A stretch of DNA of 64,000 bases from contig JARGSG010000125.1 in assembly GCA_030374805.1 (NCBI GenBank), positions 1 to 64,000 on the forward strand. Direction: 5' to 3'. This DNA is from Gracilaria gracilis. Its lineage: Eukaryota > Rhodophyta > Florideophyceae > Gracilariales > Gracilariaceae. Every line of letters starts with the position of its first letter. Positions within the stretch are counted from its first letter, which is position 1. The notes beneath the pieces were generated by a model that was not told where the DNA came from, searched no databases, and saw nothing but the letters and a program-made list of their open reading frames with translations. Shown piece by piece: positions 53,472 through 64,000 of the stretch. The translations under genes and the position numbers were made by a program.

Positions 53472-55996
53472 TCAACCAGACGGGTGAGTAGCAAAGGGAG
53501 GTCCCGAGGAGCCTCCAGCTGAGAATCCCTGACCCGGAGTGGTGTTCTGATAGGCTCCCGGCCAAAGCAGGAAGAGATGAGCCTGGCCTGGAGCCTGGTT
53601 AGGTGCGCTACCACAACCCACGGGGGTACTAGTAGGCACGCTTACGCCCGGCATTACGTCAGGACCCATCAAAGGTGGCGCGCTCGCCTGCGCAACCGAC
53701 GGATGTACTGATGACCCGGTGTAAAGAGGAGCCTGTGGAGCGGCTAGAATGCCGGAGTTCATGCTAGCACCAAATAGGGGATCCTCCAAAGAGTTTGTAG
53801 GCGTCGGGCTCATAGCCGTCGCTAGACCCGGCACCTGGTTGGTAGCTATCTGGTAGAGCTCGACCTGGAACCGGTTCCGGAACTCACCAATTTGGGAGAA
53901 GGATCCCACGTACTGGGCGTGGCTAGGCAGGATGGTTTCCAGGAGGAGGGTAGGTGCTTCGACCACAGAGGTAGGACCAGCCCGCTGGAAGTTCCCACCC
54001 AGGCTTGGCGGACCCGAGCCATTGAACCTGAAACGGCTTGGGAGTCCACCTGAGAGGGAACAGGCGCCACACCCGCAGCCCTGACACCCCCGAGGATAGC
54101 CCGTGATGGCCCATCAACGCTTGTGGTACTGGGGAGAAGAGGAGTTATACCAGTATGGGCAGGCGTGTTGCGTCCTTCCGGAGCGAAAGTAGGCGCTGAA
54201 GTGACCACAGTGGTAGCCGCTGGTGACTCCACCACAGTTAGGAATGGTTCGGGACTCCCTGGAGGCCCCTGATCGGTCGGAGCCCCGGGATAGCGCTGCT
54301 CCGCGCGGCATACAACCTTCCAGGACACCGGATCGAAAACTTCCCACCCTTGCTTGGCTCCCCACGAGAAACTCTCCACTTGGGTAAGCAACGACTCCAG
54401 TTGCTCAATGGAGTAGTCCGTACCTGCTACAATGGTTCAGAGTCCGCACTGTCGGATGTCGCGAATGACCCTCGTTGGAATGAAGAAAACACGAGCAGGA
54501 GGCTGAACACCGTCACGTTAAATTTCGGCTTCGCGAGAGCGGCAGTGTAAGTCAATATCGTCACGGGCAGGATGGAGAGCCAGGACGGCCACTAGCACGG
54601 CCCACTCCGCGAGGGAAATCGACCAAATGAGGTAATACAGATCGTGGTTACGGGTCATGTAGCTCCCGAAATAGGCCAACACCGGTGGAGTTGGGACGCT
54701 AAGCGACATCAAAACCTCATAGGCATTCCACCACTCGGTTCAAGCCACATACCAAGAAATCCTTCTCTTATTAGGCTGAGAGAAGAACTTCACATTGTGG
54801 AACCCATGCATGACGCGGTTGAAGCTGGACCGGGTGCGGATGCGAGCCTTGGTGGCGGCATCCACGCCCCACCTACGACGGTTGGCCCAATGAATGGTAT
54901 TGTAGGGTCCGTCGAAGCACACGAAATGTAGAGAGGCTGCAAGGTACTGCTGCGGAAAGAAATATTATTGACAAATCTTCACAACCAGACGTCGGTAATA
55001 ATGGAGCTCCGGTTCGATACGGACGTACGACAAGTCGCTGGAATACAGCGGAGGAATTTAATACCACATTGGTTTGTGCCACTGGCGACTTTCGTAGCAC
55101 TCAAGCAGACCCTGAAGAGGTTGAGATTCCGTATCTCGACGGCGGAGCGTCTGCGGAACCGAGCGAAGACGCTCACAGTCCCAACGAAACAAACCCAAGT
55201 AGGTATCCAGATTCGGTCGTCGCAAAACGCCGGGAAGCGACGTGTTCCCCGGCGCCACCGGCCAGTACCAACCGTACAGCGTCGCTTGCGAAACCATTTT
55301 CGGATCGATCCCGAAGATACCATGTTGGGAAACGTTCCAATCGGCCGTGGTGAACGCCTTCAAACCATAATAGGAAATCCCACGAGGAATCTCGGGCTCC
55401 GGACCATACGGGTCCTGGATCCCTTCGTGAATCCCTTGAGGTTGGTGTGAAGAAGACTGAACCGGCTGGCTCCGAAAACCTGTTTGGATGCGGGTGTGGT
55501 ACAACGCAGCCCCACGCGAACCAGACTTGGTGATGCCACTTCCACGACCGCGCGACGGACTGGCGCCCAACATGTCGTGATGATTACCGCGAGGGAGTGG
55601 TTGAGACGCCAGGCACTCAACCGCAGGGGTGAACCGAATTGTCTGTTTATCCACAATGGGTGAATCACCAGAGCTGATGCTCAAAACCTCCACCCATTCG
55701 GGGCTCCATGCTGGTTCAACCATTAAGGTATCGGCATTGGTCGCCTGGGTCGCGTCGTCTCTTGGGGTTATCTCTTCCGATTGGCCAATATGAGGAACCG
55801 ACAAACGTCGTGTACCACTACGAGTGCGAGCCCGTACGCTGGTACCAGTGCTACCCGCGTGGTTAAGATAAAGATCCGGGGTCACCATAAACGGGATTAA
55901 CCTTGTCGGTAGGGCGAAAAGCCAAGGCGGCCCGAGCCAGCACGAAGAAACCGCAAGGGGGTACGGAGATAACCAGGAAAGGTAACGGTGAAACAC
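53472..55996 (-). pseudogene. Broken unidentified gene, possibly retroelement-derived
   Basis: Minus-strand frames between 55996 and 53472 look protein-like and run in one direction. A 312-residue frame contains ISYYGLKAFTTADWNVSQHG and LYGWYWPVAPGNTSLPGVLR. A middle part has CFDGPYNTIHWANRRRWGVD and EVLMSLSVPTPPVLAYFGSY. A Pro/Ser/Thr-rich C-terminal part follows (54391-53472). I recognise no domain. Neighbouring Ty3 debris makes a structural protein of a retroelement possible, but this is unproven. It is broken several times. Confidence 0.35.
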
Positions 55997-57000
55997 CCTC
56001 GAAGGGACGGAAACGGAACCTCAAAGGAACAGCGAGATCAGCTGCAACAAAGGGGCTGCAAAAATCCTTCGCGATACAGCCTCCACAGGAGCGCAATGTC
56101 GCGCCGTGTACCTCAACGGGTGTACAGATGCAAGAGAGGCGATCAAAGACCTGAGTTCGTTAAGATGTACGCCACCGCGTGCTGGTGATCCAACCTTGCA
56201 GGCACACAACGGGCGCGCGTCGCGCTCAAAACCACAAATGGGAAAAAGGAAGCCACTTTCGGTGGCGACCCAGATGGTGAACAGGCACGTTCCGTTTCGC
56301 AAAGCGAGCGGGACGCACGCCGCGAGATGGCACGAGGGCTATGACGGTGATCAAATTAATACGACACTACAACTAACTTGGTGAGACGATCTAGGAGCCA
56401 CGAGGGCGTGGATCAGGGTAGGAAGAGGGTCTGTAGTACAACGAGACCTCAATGGATTGGTGCCTTGTGGGCCGACTTGTGCTTCTTGCTGGCTGCGCTC
56501 CACCCAATTGGTATTTTCTATTTTTCTAATTTCTAATTTAGTTTAGCTTAACAATGCCGGCCCATGGAAATAGGTTATAAGAAGCAGCCGATGACGTCAT
56601 GCCAGAATAAAAGATCGCCGTCTGTGCACCCTGTATATATTGTGGTGCACATCACCTTCCTTCTCGGGTATTGTAAAGTCAGGCACCATTAGAGCAGTAA
56701 CTATACCATCTTGGTCACTTGATACCTTATTAATATTCAGGTTTTACCGCGCGTCGACGTCTACTACCGTACACCTACACGGTCTAGACTAGTTGTCCCG
56801 TCGTTTGCCCCTGCGGGTTTCAGGTGCTCTACTACCATATTGGTTGTGTTTTTTCCATTTAGGTTGAGCTTTTGCGCGCTACGTCTAACGGACTGGCCCC
56901 ACATTTTTTATGTATTTGTACGACACAGAAAGGACTTGGAAAGCGATTTTTAGTTAAAAGAAATATGAATCGGGTCTTTTGAATGTGCATGGGAAAAAGG
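55997..57000. other. No gene; LTR-like sequence possible
   Basis: 56520-56830 has features of a promoter or LTR: TTATAAGAAG near 56576, AATAAAAG near 56607 and a TGTGCACC...GGTGCACA inverted pair near 56624-56654. No second copy was found, so no LTR is called. Confidence 0.3.
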
Positions 57001-58015
57001 ATAAGTGGAAAGATCTGATTAGTTGCAGGCAATTACGCTCGTGGAGATTTATTGAGATTAATATTATTGCGCATAAGAATTAAAGTAGAGTTGGGTTATT
57101 ACTCGTTGATTAGTTCCTATTTAATATGTTTTCTATACCTGGTATGTAGTGTAAATTAGTTTCTCGCCGTTTTGCACGAGTGTGGTGCATAATGCACTTT
57201 ACGTTTGTGGATATAAAAAATAGCTTCTCTGCTGCCAAAAGAACAGCGCACAAAAGGAGTGGCACGAAAAAGTAAAAAGAGAAAATGCTTGGCTTGCTCA
57301 AGCAAAAAAAAGATATTTTTAATACCAATATATGTAGTACATATCAAAATAAATATTTCTAATTTCTATATTGATTGATCACTAAATGATCATTTATTTT
57401 AAAAGATTTTTAGTTCGCTCTTTTTGAAAAGTTTTAATTTTTTTGCAAAATTTTTTTCTACAATTGTTTAAACTTTTACGTAGAATGTTGCGAAGTTAGG
57501 TTGAATACTTTTTTAAGGTAAACGTGACTAATTTCGAATCTTAGAACGAAAGATTTGGGCACCGAGAACCACTACGGATCAATATAGTGAACAATAGAAA
57601 TTTGGAAAAGTTAAGTGCATTTCACGTTTTGGCATAAATGTAATACAAATTATTTACAGTATAGATTTTGCTTTGAAGTTTAGCCATTGTTTTTTAAAGC
57701 TCTAAATTGTCTGATTTGTTTTTAGAGCCGTGCTGACCTGAATCAATGGATACTAGTACAGCTGCAAATAGAAATTGTCTTTTTCTGGACATTTTACTCA
57801 AAAAGTCAGTCATTTGTGATCTTAATACTGTTTTAATTCTCTTCAGAAGGTCTTGAACTTACACAGTAGCCACAATCTCCAAAAAGGATAAATAGAAAAC
57901 TGAGAGAAAGTATAAAGGTTTAGTTTAGCCGATATCAGACTGTCAAAAATCCCCTTTTTGCGCTGTATTGATCGCTATACTGATCATTAAAGCCATAAAA
58001 TAAAATTGCCCAAAA

Positions 58016-58047
58016 CCGCTATTGATCACTATAGTGATCAATAGCGG
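58016..58047. repeat. Perfect 32-bp palindrome
   Basis: The 16-base half CCGCTATTGATCACTA is followed immediately by its exact reverse complement. A related ATTGATCGCTATACTGATCA sequence lies at 57968-57987. Confidence 0.97.
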
Positions 58048-58055
58048 CATTAGGG

Positions 58056-58090
58056 ATATCAGCATGTACATACTATGTACATGCTGATAT
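58056..58090. repeat. Perfect 35-bp inverted repeat, 1-base loop
   Basis: The 17-base half ATATCAGCATGTACATA is followed by one C and its exact reverse complement. It starts 8 bases after the first palindrome. Confidence 0.97.
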
Positions 58091-58160
58091 TTATGCTGAT
58101 TTCTAACTGGCGAAGAGTATGCGAGTAATTATGTTCTCTAGGTGGAAGTATATGGTCTTT

Positions 58161-60992
58161 TCTAAATCATACCACTGATAATAGGACATCTGCATATCCT
58201 TCCTGATTACTCGTTTCATCAAGGATCATCATCTTGGGAAAGGAGGAACTGTTGTTATAGATTCTTCTTTCAAAAGTTTTGACTACGGCATGACGTTTTG
58301 TAACAAATAGCTGGCATTGAACCGGGTCTAATTTTGAGCTTGGTGCCATGCTAGTATCTCGGTGCAACCCTACCTGTAAAGTATGTACCATCTTGGGATA
58401 TGCATCCGGGGAGGGCCACAGTGGTAGTTTTGGAAGTCCTTGTAACTGCTGATGAAGTCTTCACATAGAACAGATTGTTTTTGGATTATTCCAGAAAGGT
58501 TGGTGGGGCTTTCTCGCTTGGCCTATGCCACTATCTGCACTAGGATCACGTTTCAGTGCTACAGTGTTCGGCATCTCATAACTTCATTGATTCGCCTCTG
58601 AGATGCGGCATCTCCGTCGGACCAAACATCCTCATGGCAGGATGTTTGTATCTTTTCGAAGCAACGACACTCTTTGTTTCCCACTGGGTTCTACCGCCTG
58701 ACAACGTGTTCGATTCCTTTACGCATTTCTGCGCTTGCGTCTCATCCTCTCGAACTGCTCACTGGACAATGCTATCATAGCTCGTCTCATTGCTTTTAAC
58801 GAGTTCGAGACGCCCACTAAGCCGTCGCCATTTCTCATCGCACGCTTGGCTCACTAAGAGTCACGTCAGTCGGCGGTCCGCAACTGCGAAATAAAATTCG
58901 TTAAAGCACAGTCGACAACTGTTGTTCAACCATGTGTTGAATCCGCACACTGCAGGGAACGTGAAGACAATCTTGTCGTTCCAACGTCTTGCCGGAGACT
59001 CTCGCAAGAGCACATATCAACTCCCTCTTCATTCCTTTTCCAAGTTACACTGCTCGCTCGCGACTGCAACTCGTAGAAACTATTCTAGGCATGGTTTCCG
59101 TGACAATCTATGTCGGTTCGGATTGTTTGAGCTTTCAGATATGGAAGGCAGCCACATATACAGCCCATCGAAAACCACGTTTTCCTCTTTTGCAAGTGCG
59201 TACCTTCCGCACAAACTGCTCTTCTGTCTTCTGATTTCCCAGGATATATTCCAGTTTGGTTATTGTAGTATGGTAAAACTGCAACTCCGCTCTCAGCGCT
59301 TACAACTACACGCTTAAACAGCGGCGTTGGAATGGTAGCCAAGAAGTGGCCATTATCAGCTTACCGATTTAGTACGGGGTGGTGACCGGCCACAAAAGGG
59401 ACTGACCTTCTTTTGATTGAGTGGCCACGTCTGATTCTTTTTGTTCGGATATGGTGTGCTTCCAATTTCAACCGTAAGAAACCACTGGCACAGGACAAAT
59501 GGCTGCTAGCTTGATTGGAGATTCACAAACGTGCGGCCGTCTCACGGATAGCTTGACAGCACGGAATCATCCCCATCACGCCGCCGTCAGCAACAATCTT
59601 TGAGAACAGCTAAGCAAGTGGCCAATTCCATCGAGCGATGTATCTATCTACCAACGGTATCTCACGGGGCTGGCGCACCGAAAGTTTGGGAGTTTTTTTT
59701 TTCACGGATCACAAAAGCGCAGCAGTTCGCGTGGCCATGACGAGTTTAGTGGCATTTCTGACGCAGCGTACTCGCGAGTACGATTGTGAAAGTTACGCAA
59801 GTTACATCCGATTCCACCGCTCGCAGACGTACTTGCAGCTTGTAGAATGAAAGCTCACGGCACTGAGACGCGTGCGCGTCGGCGGTGACACGCGTAGATT
59901 TTTATAGCCAAGTCTACGACGCAATAACATGATCTCGATGTTTGTGGCGATGCACACGCACATAACAAGCGCGCACACTGCGGCGTTGTGTGCGGCTCTT
60001 GCGCTGAGCGCCCTTACTACTGTTCGTTGTGTTGCCTTGCGCCGAAAGACTGGCAGCAATTGAGTTGAGAAAAACTGTCACAAGAAGGCCAGTGTTTGGA
60101 ACGGCACATAACGCAACTCCTGCAGAAGATATGTGCGGCGGCGGTACCTTCTTATGAAACATGTTTCATGAGTAAGGTGTCAACAACAACTGCTGCAATC
60201 TAACGAGATGTATTTATGTAACAGGAAGGGCAATGTTCAGCGCGTTTGGCTTTAAGCAACCTCGCCAATGGACTGTTGCGCAGAAAAACGAAACCATGCA
60301 TTGGCACAGCACATGAGAACCACACAGCAAACGGATTGCAGGACAATGGAGAAAGCGCGAGCGCCAGATATGTTCTCGAAAAAGTATTGTTGTGCGTCGA
60401 TGTACGTATGACAGGACTGTTCTTCTCTCACGCATGTGACAGGAGATCATGACGAAGTAGTTTGTATGCGGTTCTGCGAGGACACGTTGACTGCGGGTGG
60501 ACCCGACGACGAGAAAGAAGGAATGAGGGTAAGAGTTCCACTGGCGCTGCTCTTTCGATCTTGCGAGCGGCGCGCCAAGAACGCGCACGGTATGGCAAGT
60601 GGGTTGGGACGACGCCACAATTTGAGCGTATGATGCGTCGAATGGGCGTATGGGTGCACGTATGACATGCGCAGCAATGTTCGGAACGGCGAATCGAAGC
60701 GCGTGCAGCGGGCTTGATGGGGACCACTCAAGCAGATTGGACAGATACATAAATGGACGCGCACGATGGAAAACGAGTTGGAGCACGATTGAAGATAAGG
60801 CTGAAACATATGAGGGAAGAGAGTTTGCAAGTGTATGCACGTCATGATGACGGTGGCGAGATAACGGAAGCGATGTTTAAAGACAACAGCGGTTTGGTGT
60901 AGAACAGAGGAGAAGCAGCAAGCGGAGAGGCAGTCCAGCATTGGACGGGGAAAACGTTTGAGAGTTAGAGAATGGTTTGCAGTAGGTGGTGG
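58161..60992. other. No convincing gene
   Basis: Several frames of 60-210 codons exist on both strands, for example 58167-58391 and 60214-60840 on minus. None shows a domain, signal peptide plus body, or biased third positions that I can defend. The segment ends 3' of the FKBP gene. Confidence 0.5.
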
Positions 60993-61715
60993 TCACGACG
61001 AAACAAGCGAGAGGATGTGTACATCAAACACAACGTCGACCTCGCGCTCGCCTTCAATCTCGCGCAGCCCAAAGGCCAGATGCGCCGGCACAGTGAGGCG
61101 TCGCAGACAGCCCACTCTAGCGCCATCGAGCGCAAGTGACCAACCCTTGATGACGGATGGGTCTCCCAACGTGAGCTGCAGCGGCTCTTGCTCGCGCTCG
61201 CGACTGCTCTCAAACTTGCGCATGGACGCGCGCACAAAGGCGTCGTAATGGACGCGAATCTGATCGCCAATACGCACCACAGCGCCGTGGCCGGGGCGAA
61301 GCTCGTTGGTGATGACGGACGGCATCTGGGGCGGCTGCACGGCATCGGCGGCAAAGCGCTTGCGGCGGCGTAAAATGGTCTGGCGCGCGCGGTGCTCCAT
61401 GAGCACGGTGCCGCCGTTGGGGATCATGTCGAAGGTGAGGCGCTGCGGCGACAGCGTGCCGTGCAGCTCGCGCGCGCAGCCGCACACGGAGCAGCGCAGC
61501 GGGCAGTCCAGCACGCGTTTGGACAGCACCAGGTGCGCGTATTCGGGCAGGTGCGCGCGCTCCTTGAGCCAATTGAACAGCGGCTCCACGGAGAAGTGCA
61601 CGCACGTCGCGCAGCTGCGGCAGCCGTGCGACTGGAACGGCGCCTGCAGCAGCGCTGCCAGCCGTGAGAGCAACGCGAGCACCGCGTGCAGCGCGCGCCA
61701 CAGAAGCGACGCCAT
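60993..61715 (-). CDS. FKBP-type peptidyl-prolyl isomerase, membrane-anchored
   Basis: The enzyme would catalyse cis-trans isomerisation of Xaa-Pro bonds. From Met 61715 the protein has 240 residues. A hydrophobic N-terminus (residues 2-25, SLLWRALHAVLALLSRLAAL) suggests a signal anchor or ER entry. Residues 32-38 and 71-80 hold a cysteine-rich pattern (CRSCATC, then CPLRCSVCGC), possibly zinc-binding. The FKBP fold occupies 143-238, with GDQIRVHYDAF, FESSRERE, VIKGWSLALDGARVG and LTVPAHLAFG. The conserved Tyr, Phe and Trp of the pocket are present; the usual Asp after Phe is Glu and the late Tyr is Phe. The frame is open to 62003, but that extension overlaps the promoter region and is low complexity. 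It is divergent from the CBM48 gene, 541 bases away. Confidence 0.85.
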   Translation of the reverse strand: MASLLWRALHAVLALLSRLAALLQAPFQSHGCRSCATCVHFSVEPLFNWLKERAHLPEYAHLVLSKRVLDCPLRCSVCGCARELHGTLSPQRLTFDMIPNGGTVLMEHRARQTILRRRKRFAADAVQPPQMPSVITNELRPGHGAVVRIGDQIRVHYDAFVRASMRKFESSREREQEPLQLTLGDPSVIKGWSLALDGARVGCLRRLTVPAHLAFGLREIEGEREVDVVFDVHILSLVSS

Positions 61716-62256
61716 GGCGGCGGGGACGGCGGAGGGGACGGCGGAGGTGACGGTGGAAGTGATGGCGCAGAGGGCGGCGGGGAAGGTGGCGGCGGGGAAG
61801 GTGGCGGCGGAGAAGGCGGCGGCGGATGGCCGCACCGCACGCCACCAACCGCTGCAACTACGCAGCACACGACGACTTGCTTGACTGCTCGGCTGCTCAC
61901 GGCCCAGGGCCCGTGAGTGAATGGTGCGGTCGGGAGGTGAGGCGCTTTGACGCGCAATTGAAATTAATGGGCCGGCGCTGCATTTGGTAATTGGCGGCTT
62001 CAATTCAGAATTTCAGACCAGTGCGTACGCGCGCGCGCGCGCGCGTCTGACAGCGCGCCGCGCGCGATGTAGAGCCGCCGTGTCATATGTGCCCGTTCCG
62101 TTCCGCTCTCGCGCACAGCACATCGCCCGCAAGTCGCGTCGCGCCTTCCGCCCGTTTGCGTCCCGCCGCGCGTCGCTCTTTCCTCGCCCGTTGCTCCTCG
62201 CCCGTTGCTCCTCGCCCGTAGCTCCTCGCCCGCGCCCCGTCTTCCGCATCGCCATC
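61716..62256. promoter_or_regulatory. Shared bidirectional promoter region
   Basis: These 541 bases separate two intact head-to-head genes. They contain GGC/GGA-rich repeats next to the FKBP start, a (CG)n run at 62028-62045, and a pyrimidine-rich tandem stretch (CTCGCCCGTTGCTC, three near copies at 62181-62230) before the CBM48 start. No TATA box is evident. Confidence 0.5.
62028..62045. repeat. (CG)n dinucleotide repeat
   Basis: An alternating CG run of about nine units in the shared promoter region, with Z-DNA-forming potential. Confidence 0.85.
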
Positions 62257-63211
62257 ATGCCCGCCCCACCGCCGCCGCCACCGCCGCCGCCGCCGCCATC
62301 GTCGCGCCCCTCGTCGACGGGCGCTGCTCCGCCGCCGCCGCCGCCACCCCCTCCTCCGCCGCCTGGCCTTTCGTCTTCGTCGGCTGCTGCGCCGCCGCCG
62401 CCGCCTCCTCCACCACCCGCGCCCATGGCTGCGCCTGCGCCGCCGCCGCCGCGCGCCCCTCCGGCGCCTGCGGCCGCGCCGCCGCCACCCGCGCCGCAGC
62501 CGCCTGCGCCGCGTGCACCGCCCATGGAGCCGCCTGCCGCGCCGATGGCGCCGCCGCGCGCGCCGGTACCGCCCGAGCCCGATCTACAGGCCGCTGAGCC
62601 GCCGGAGCGCTTCGACGATGATATTCCCGCGCCGGCTATGCCTACGGCCGGCGCGTCTGCGCGCCCGAAGAGCCCTGTGGTGAACGGCACTTTTGAGAAG
62701 GGCGATTCGGACGATGAGGAGGTCATGGTCAAGACCGAGTTTGTGTGGGCTGACGGCGCCGATCATGACGTCAAGTTGTCCGGTGCTTGGAATGGTTGGA
62801 TGCCCGTGCAGATGTATCATGAAGGAGGTATGTTTTGCGCTCTTGCTGCCGTTGCCGCCCATGTTTACCGTGCGAGCGCGCCCGTTGAAGCGATTGTTTG
62901 CTGCTCGCCATGTACTAACTCTCTTTGTTTCGCGATGCGTTTGTGCCCATTTTCCTCACGTAGGCGGAATGTGGTCAGTGGTCACACCCGTGCCTGCTGG
63001 AACGCACGAGTTCAAGTTTGTTGTAGACGGCGAATGGAAACACAGCACGCGCCATCCCACCGTCGGCGCCAACGAGGAGACCATGAACAACATCCGCGTT
63101 ATTCGCGGCCCGCCCAAGAACAAGCAGAACACGGCGCGACTTTCCGAGCAGCGCAACAAGCAGGCCGGTATGTCCGCACCAAAACACAAGAAGTGCTGCA
63201 TCGTAAGTTAA
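62257..63211 (+). CDS. Proline-rich CBM48 (AMPK-beta-type) protein with CaaX box
   Basis: Two exons (62257-62827 and 62964-63211) are joined over a 136-base GT-AG intron (GTATGT...CACGTAG) and encode 272 residues. Residues 1-125 are dominated by poly-proline runs, as in profilin or SH3 ligands. Residues 160-238 are a glycogen-binding CBM48 of AMPK-beta type (FVWADGADHDVKLSGAWNGW, then GTHEFKFVVDGEWKH). The glucan-contact residues W181, K208, W215 and N233 are all kept. The AMPK-beta C-terminal domain that binds alpha and gamma subunits is absent. The protein ends KHKKCCIVS: a basic patch plus a CIVS CaaX box, predicting farnesylation and membrane attachment. A glucan-sensing or tethering role is inferred. 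A GTAAGT overlaps the last codons and could be a splice donor, which would replace the CaaX end. Confidence 0.85.
62828..62963 (+). other. Spliceosomal intron in the CBM48 gene
   Basis: It starts GTATGT and ends CCTCACGTAG. It splits the CBM48 domain between the first and second base of a Gly codon. Removing it restores the continuous domain EGGGMWSVV, so the intron is well supported. Confidence 0.9.
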
Positions 63212-64000
63212 TTGTTCTACTACACACGTCTGTTGTGCTCCCTTGTTCCCCCACCCTGCCCGCTTCCTTTACTTGCTGTACGCTGCCGCTCCGCTTCATG
63301 CTTCCCTTTGTTTTCGCCCCATGTCGTGACCGTTTCGTATATGTACGCTGTGCAGTTTGGTTAACCTCGTTGAGCCGTGTGTGTTTCGTTTTGTCCTCTG
63401 TTTGTTCGTTTTCCGTCAGTCATGACTGTGTCTGTATGTTGCCTGTGGTCCGTTCTGTACTCGCGGTTGTAATGAGTTGTGCTGCAGCCTGATTGTAATG
63501 GAAGTGGTGTTTTGCGCACGCAATGTGGCGTGGCGGAACGCGAGCTTATTGTTATTTGTTTTAGGAAACTGGCTGCGATTGGAGCGAGTTGACTGTTGCT
63601 TGCGAATGCATCTAAGCTTTTGTAATCGGTGCTTGTACAGGACGTGGGCGTGGGCATGCTGTTTCGAAACGCAGACTTACTTGATAACACACTGTGCGCC
63701 CTTCTATCTACTCCCTCGTTCCTTTTGTTCTTATTTGGTGCTCGTTTTGGAGCGGTTTTTCCTCTTTTTGTTTTACAAGGAGGCTGTTTGTGTTTGTTGA
63801 TGGCTTCGATAAAGAGAAATATTGGTAACTACGACAACCGATGTACTACGTAGTACACCGTTGGTAGTTGCTGTGCAATACTGACTGCGAAATTGGCTTG
63901 ATAAACACAATGTATCTACCTTTTGTATTACTCCTTATTAACATACATGATGTACACGATAACGCAGATCGAGCCGTTGGGAAGGCGCGCGTGGCTGTGG
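63212..64000. other. 3' flank of CBM48 gene, no gene seen
   Basis: T-rich sequence after the stop codon, probably 3'UTR and spacer. No convincing frame. Confidence 0.5.

Larger units (their letters stand above)
57001..58160. other. AT-rich block without genes
   Basis: Base composition falls well below that of all flanking DNA, with many A/T homopolymers. No frame resembles a protein. It ends with the two palindromes at 58016-58090. An organelle-derived insertion or an AT-rich mobile element are both possible. Confidence 0.6.

Noticed and set aside
60214-60840. Minus-strand 208-codon frame
   Set aside because: No domain, no bias in composition, and overlapping frames of similar length on both strands.
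61716-62003. N-terminal extension of the FKBP frame to 62003
   Set aside because: Low-complexity Ala/Pro/Thr repeat overlapping the promoter of the divergent gene; Met 61715 opens a good hydrophobic anchor.
62013-62732. Minus-strand poly-Gly frame
   Set aside because: Mirror of the poly-proline exon of the CBM48 gene.
63203-63208. GTAAGT as a second splice donor in the CBM48 gene
   Set aside because: Possible, but no downstream exon with clear coding sequence was found, and the unspliced end gives a textbook CaaX motif. Kept as a caveat.

Overview
The window is a gene-poor, repeat-rich stretch of a eukaryotic nuclear genome. Evidence for this is a spliceosomal intron, APE-type LINEs with A-tails and target-site duplications, Copia and Ty3 retroelements, pogo- and Plavaka-like DNA transposons, and a cryptochrome/photolyase relative. 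A cytosolic glucan-binding protein (CBM48) and the cryptochrome suit an alga. A red alga is my best guess, but nothing here proves it. I saw no rRNA, tRNA or CRISPR.

Layout. 1-912: fragments of one LINE family in both orientations. 913-7440: a Copia element with one long open gag-pol frame (1095-5420), followed by a likely LTR, a Copia-type primer-binding site and a second, internally deleted Copia remnant that carries a 68-bp LINE insertion. 7940-9806: the 5' part of a LINE. 10594-11403: a zinc-finger ORF. 11923-15458: a decayed cryptochrome/photolyase gene. 16669-19166: a complete-looking pogo-type transposon with TIRs and TA duplications. 19860-23887: a decayed gene for a large single-pass membrane protein. 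24-28.2 kb: further decayed ORFs. 28224-34868: a nearly full-length LINE on the minus strand with a second LINE nested in its ORF1; it has landed in a transposase-like gene (to 36018).

36.3-51.8 kb is the most unusual part. It holds four long reading-frame regions: A (minus, 36582-39162, unknown, split by a 291-bp MITE with a 4-bp duplication); B (plus, 41762-44859, a beta-class DNA amino-methyltransferase joined to a SET domain); C (plus, 45382-48037, basic, unknown); D (minus, 48197-51412, Plavaka-like transposase with an N-terminal C2H2 finger). A and B diverge from a 2.6-kb spacer packed with inverted-repeat elements. This looks like the remains of a large DNA transposon, or a nest of them, carrying a DNA-plus-histone methylation gene.

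51.8-56.9 kb holds Ty3 and unidentified retroelement-like debris. 57-58.2 kb is strikingly AT-rich and has two adjacent perfect palindromes. The right edge (60.9-63.2 kb) is GC-rich and carries the only two clearly intact host genes: a membrane-anchored FKBP-type prolyl isomerase and, head-to-head with it, a two-exon proline-rich CBM48 (AMPK-beta-type) protein ending in a CaaX prenylation box.
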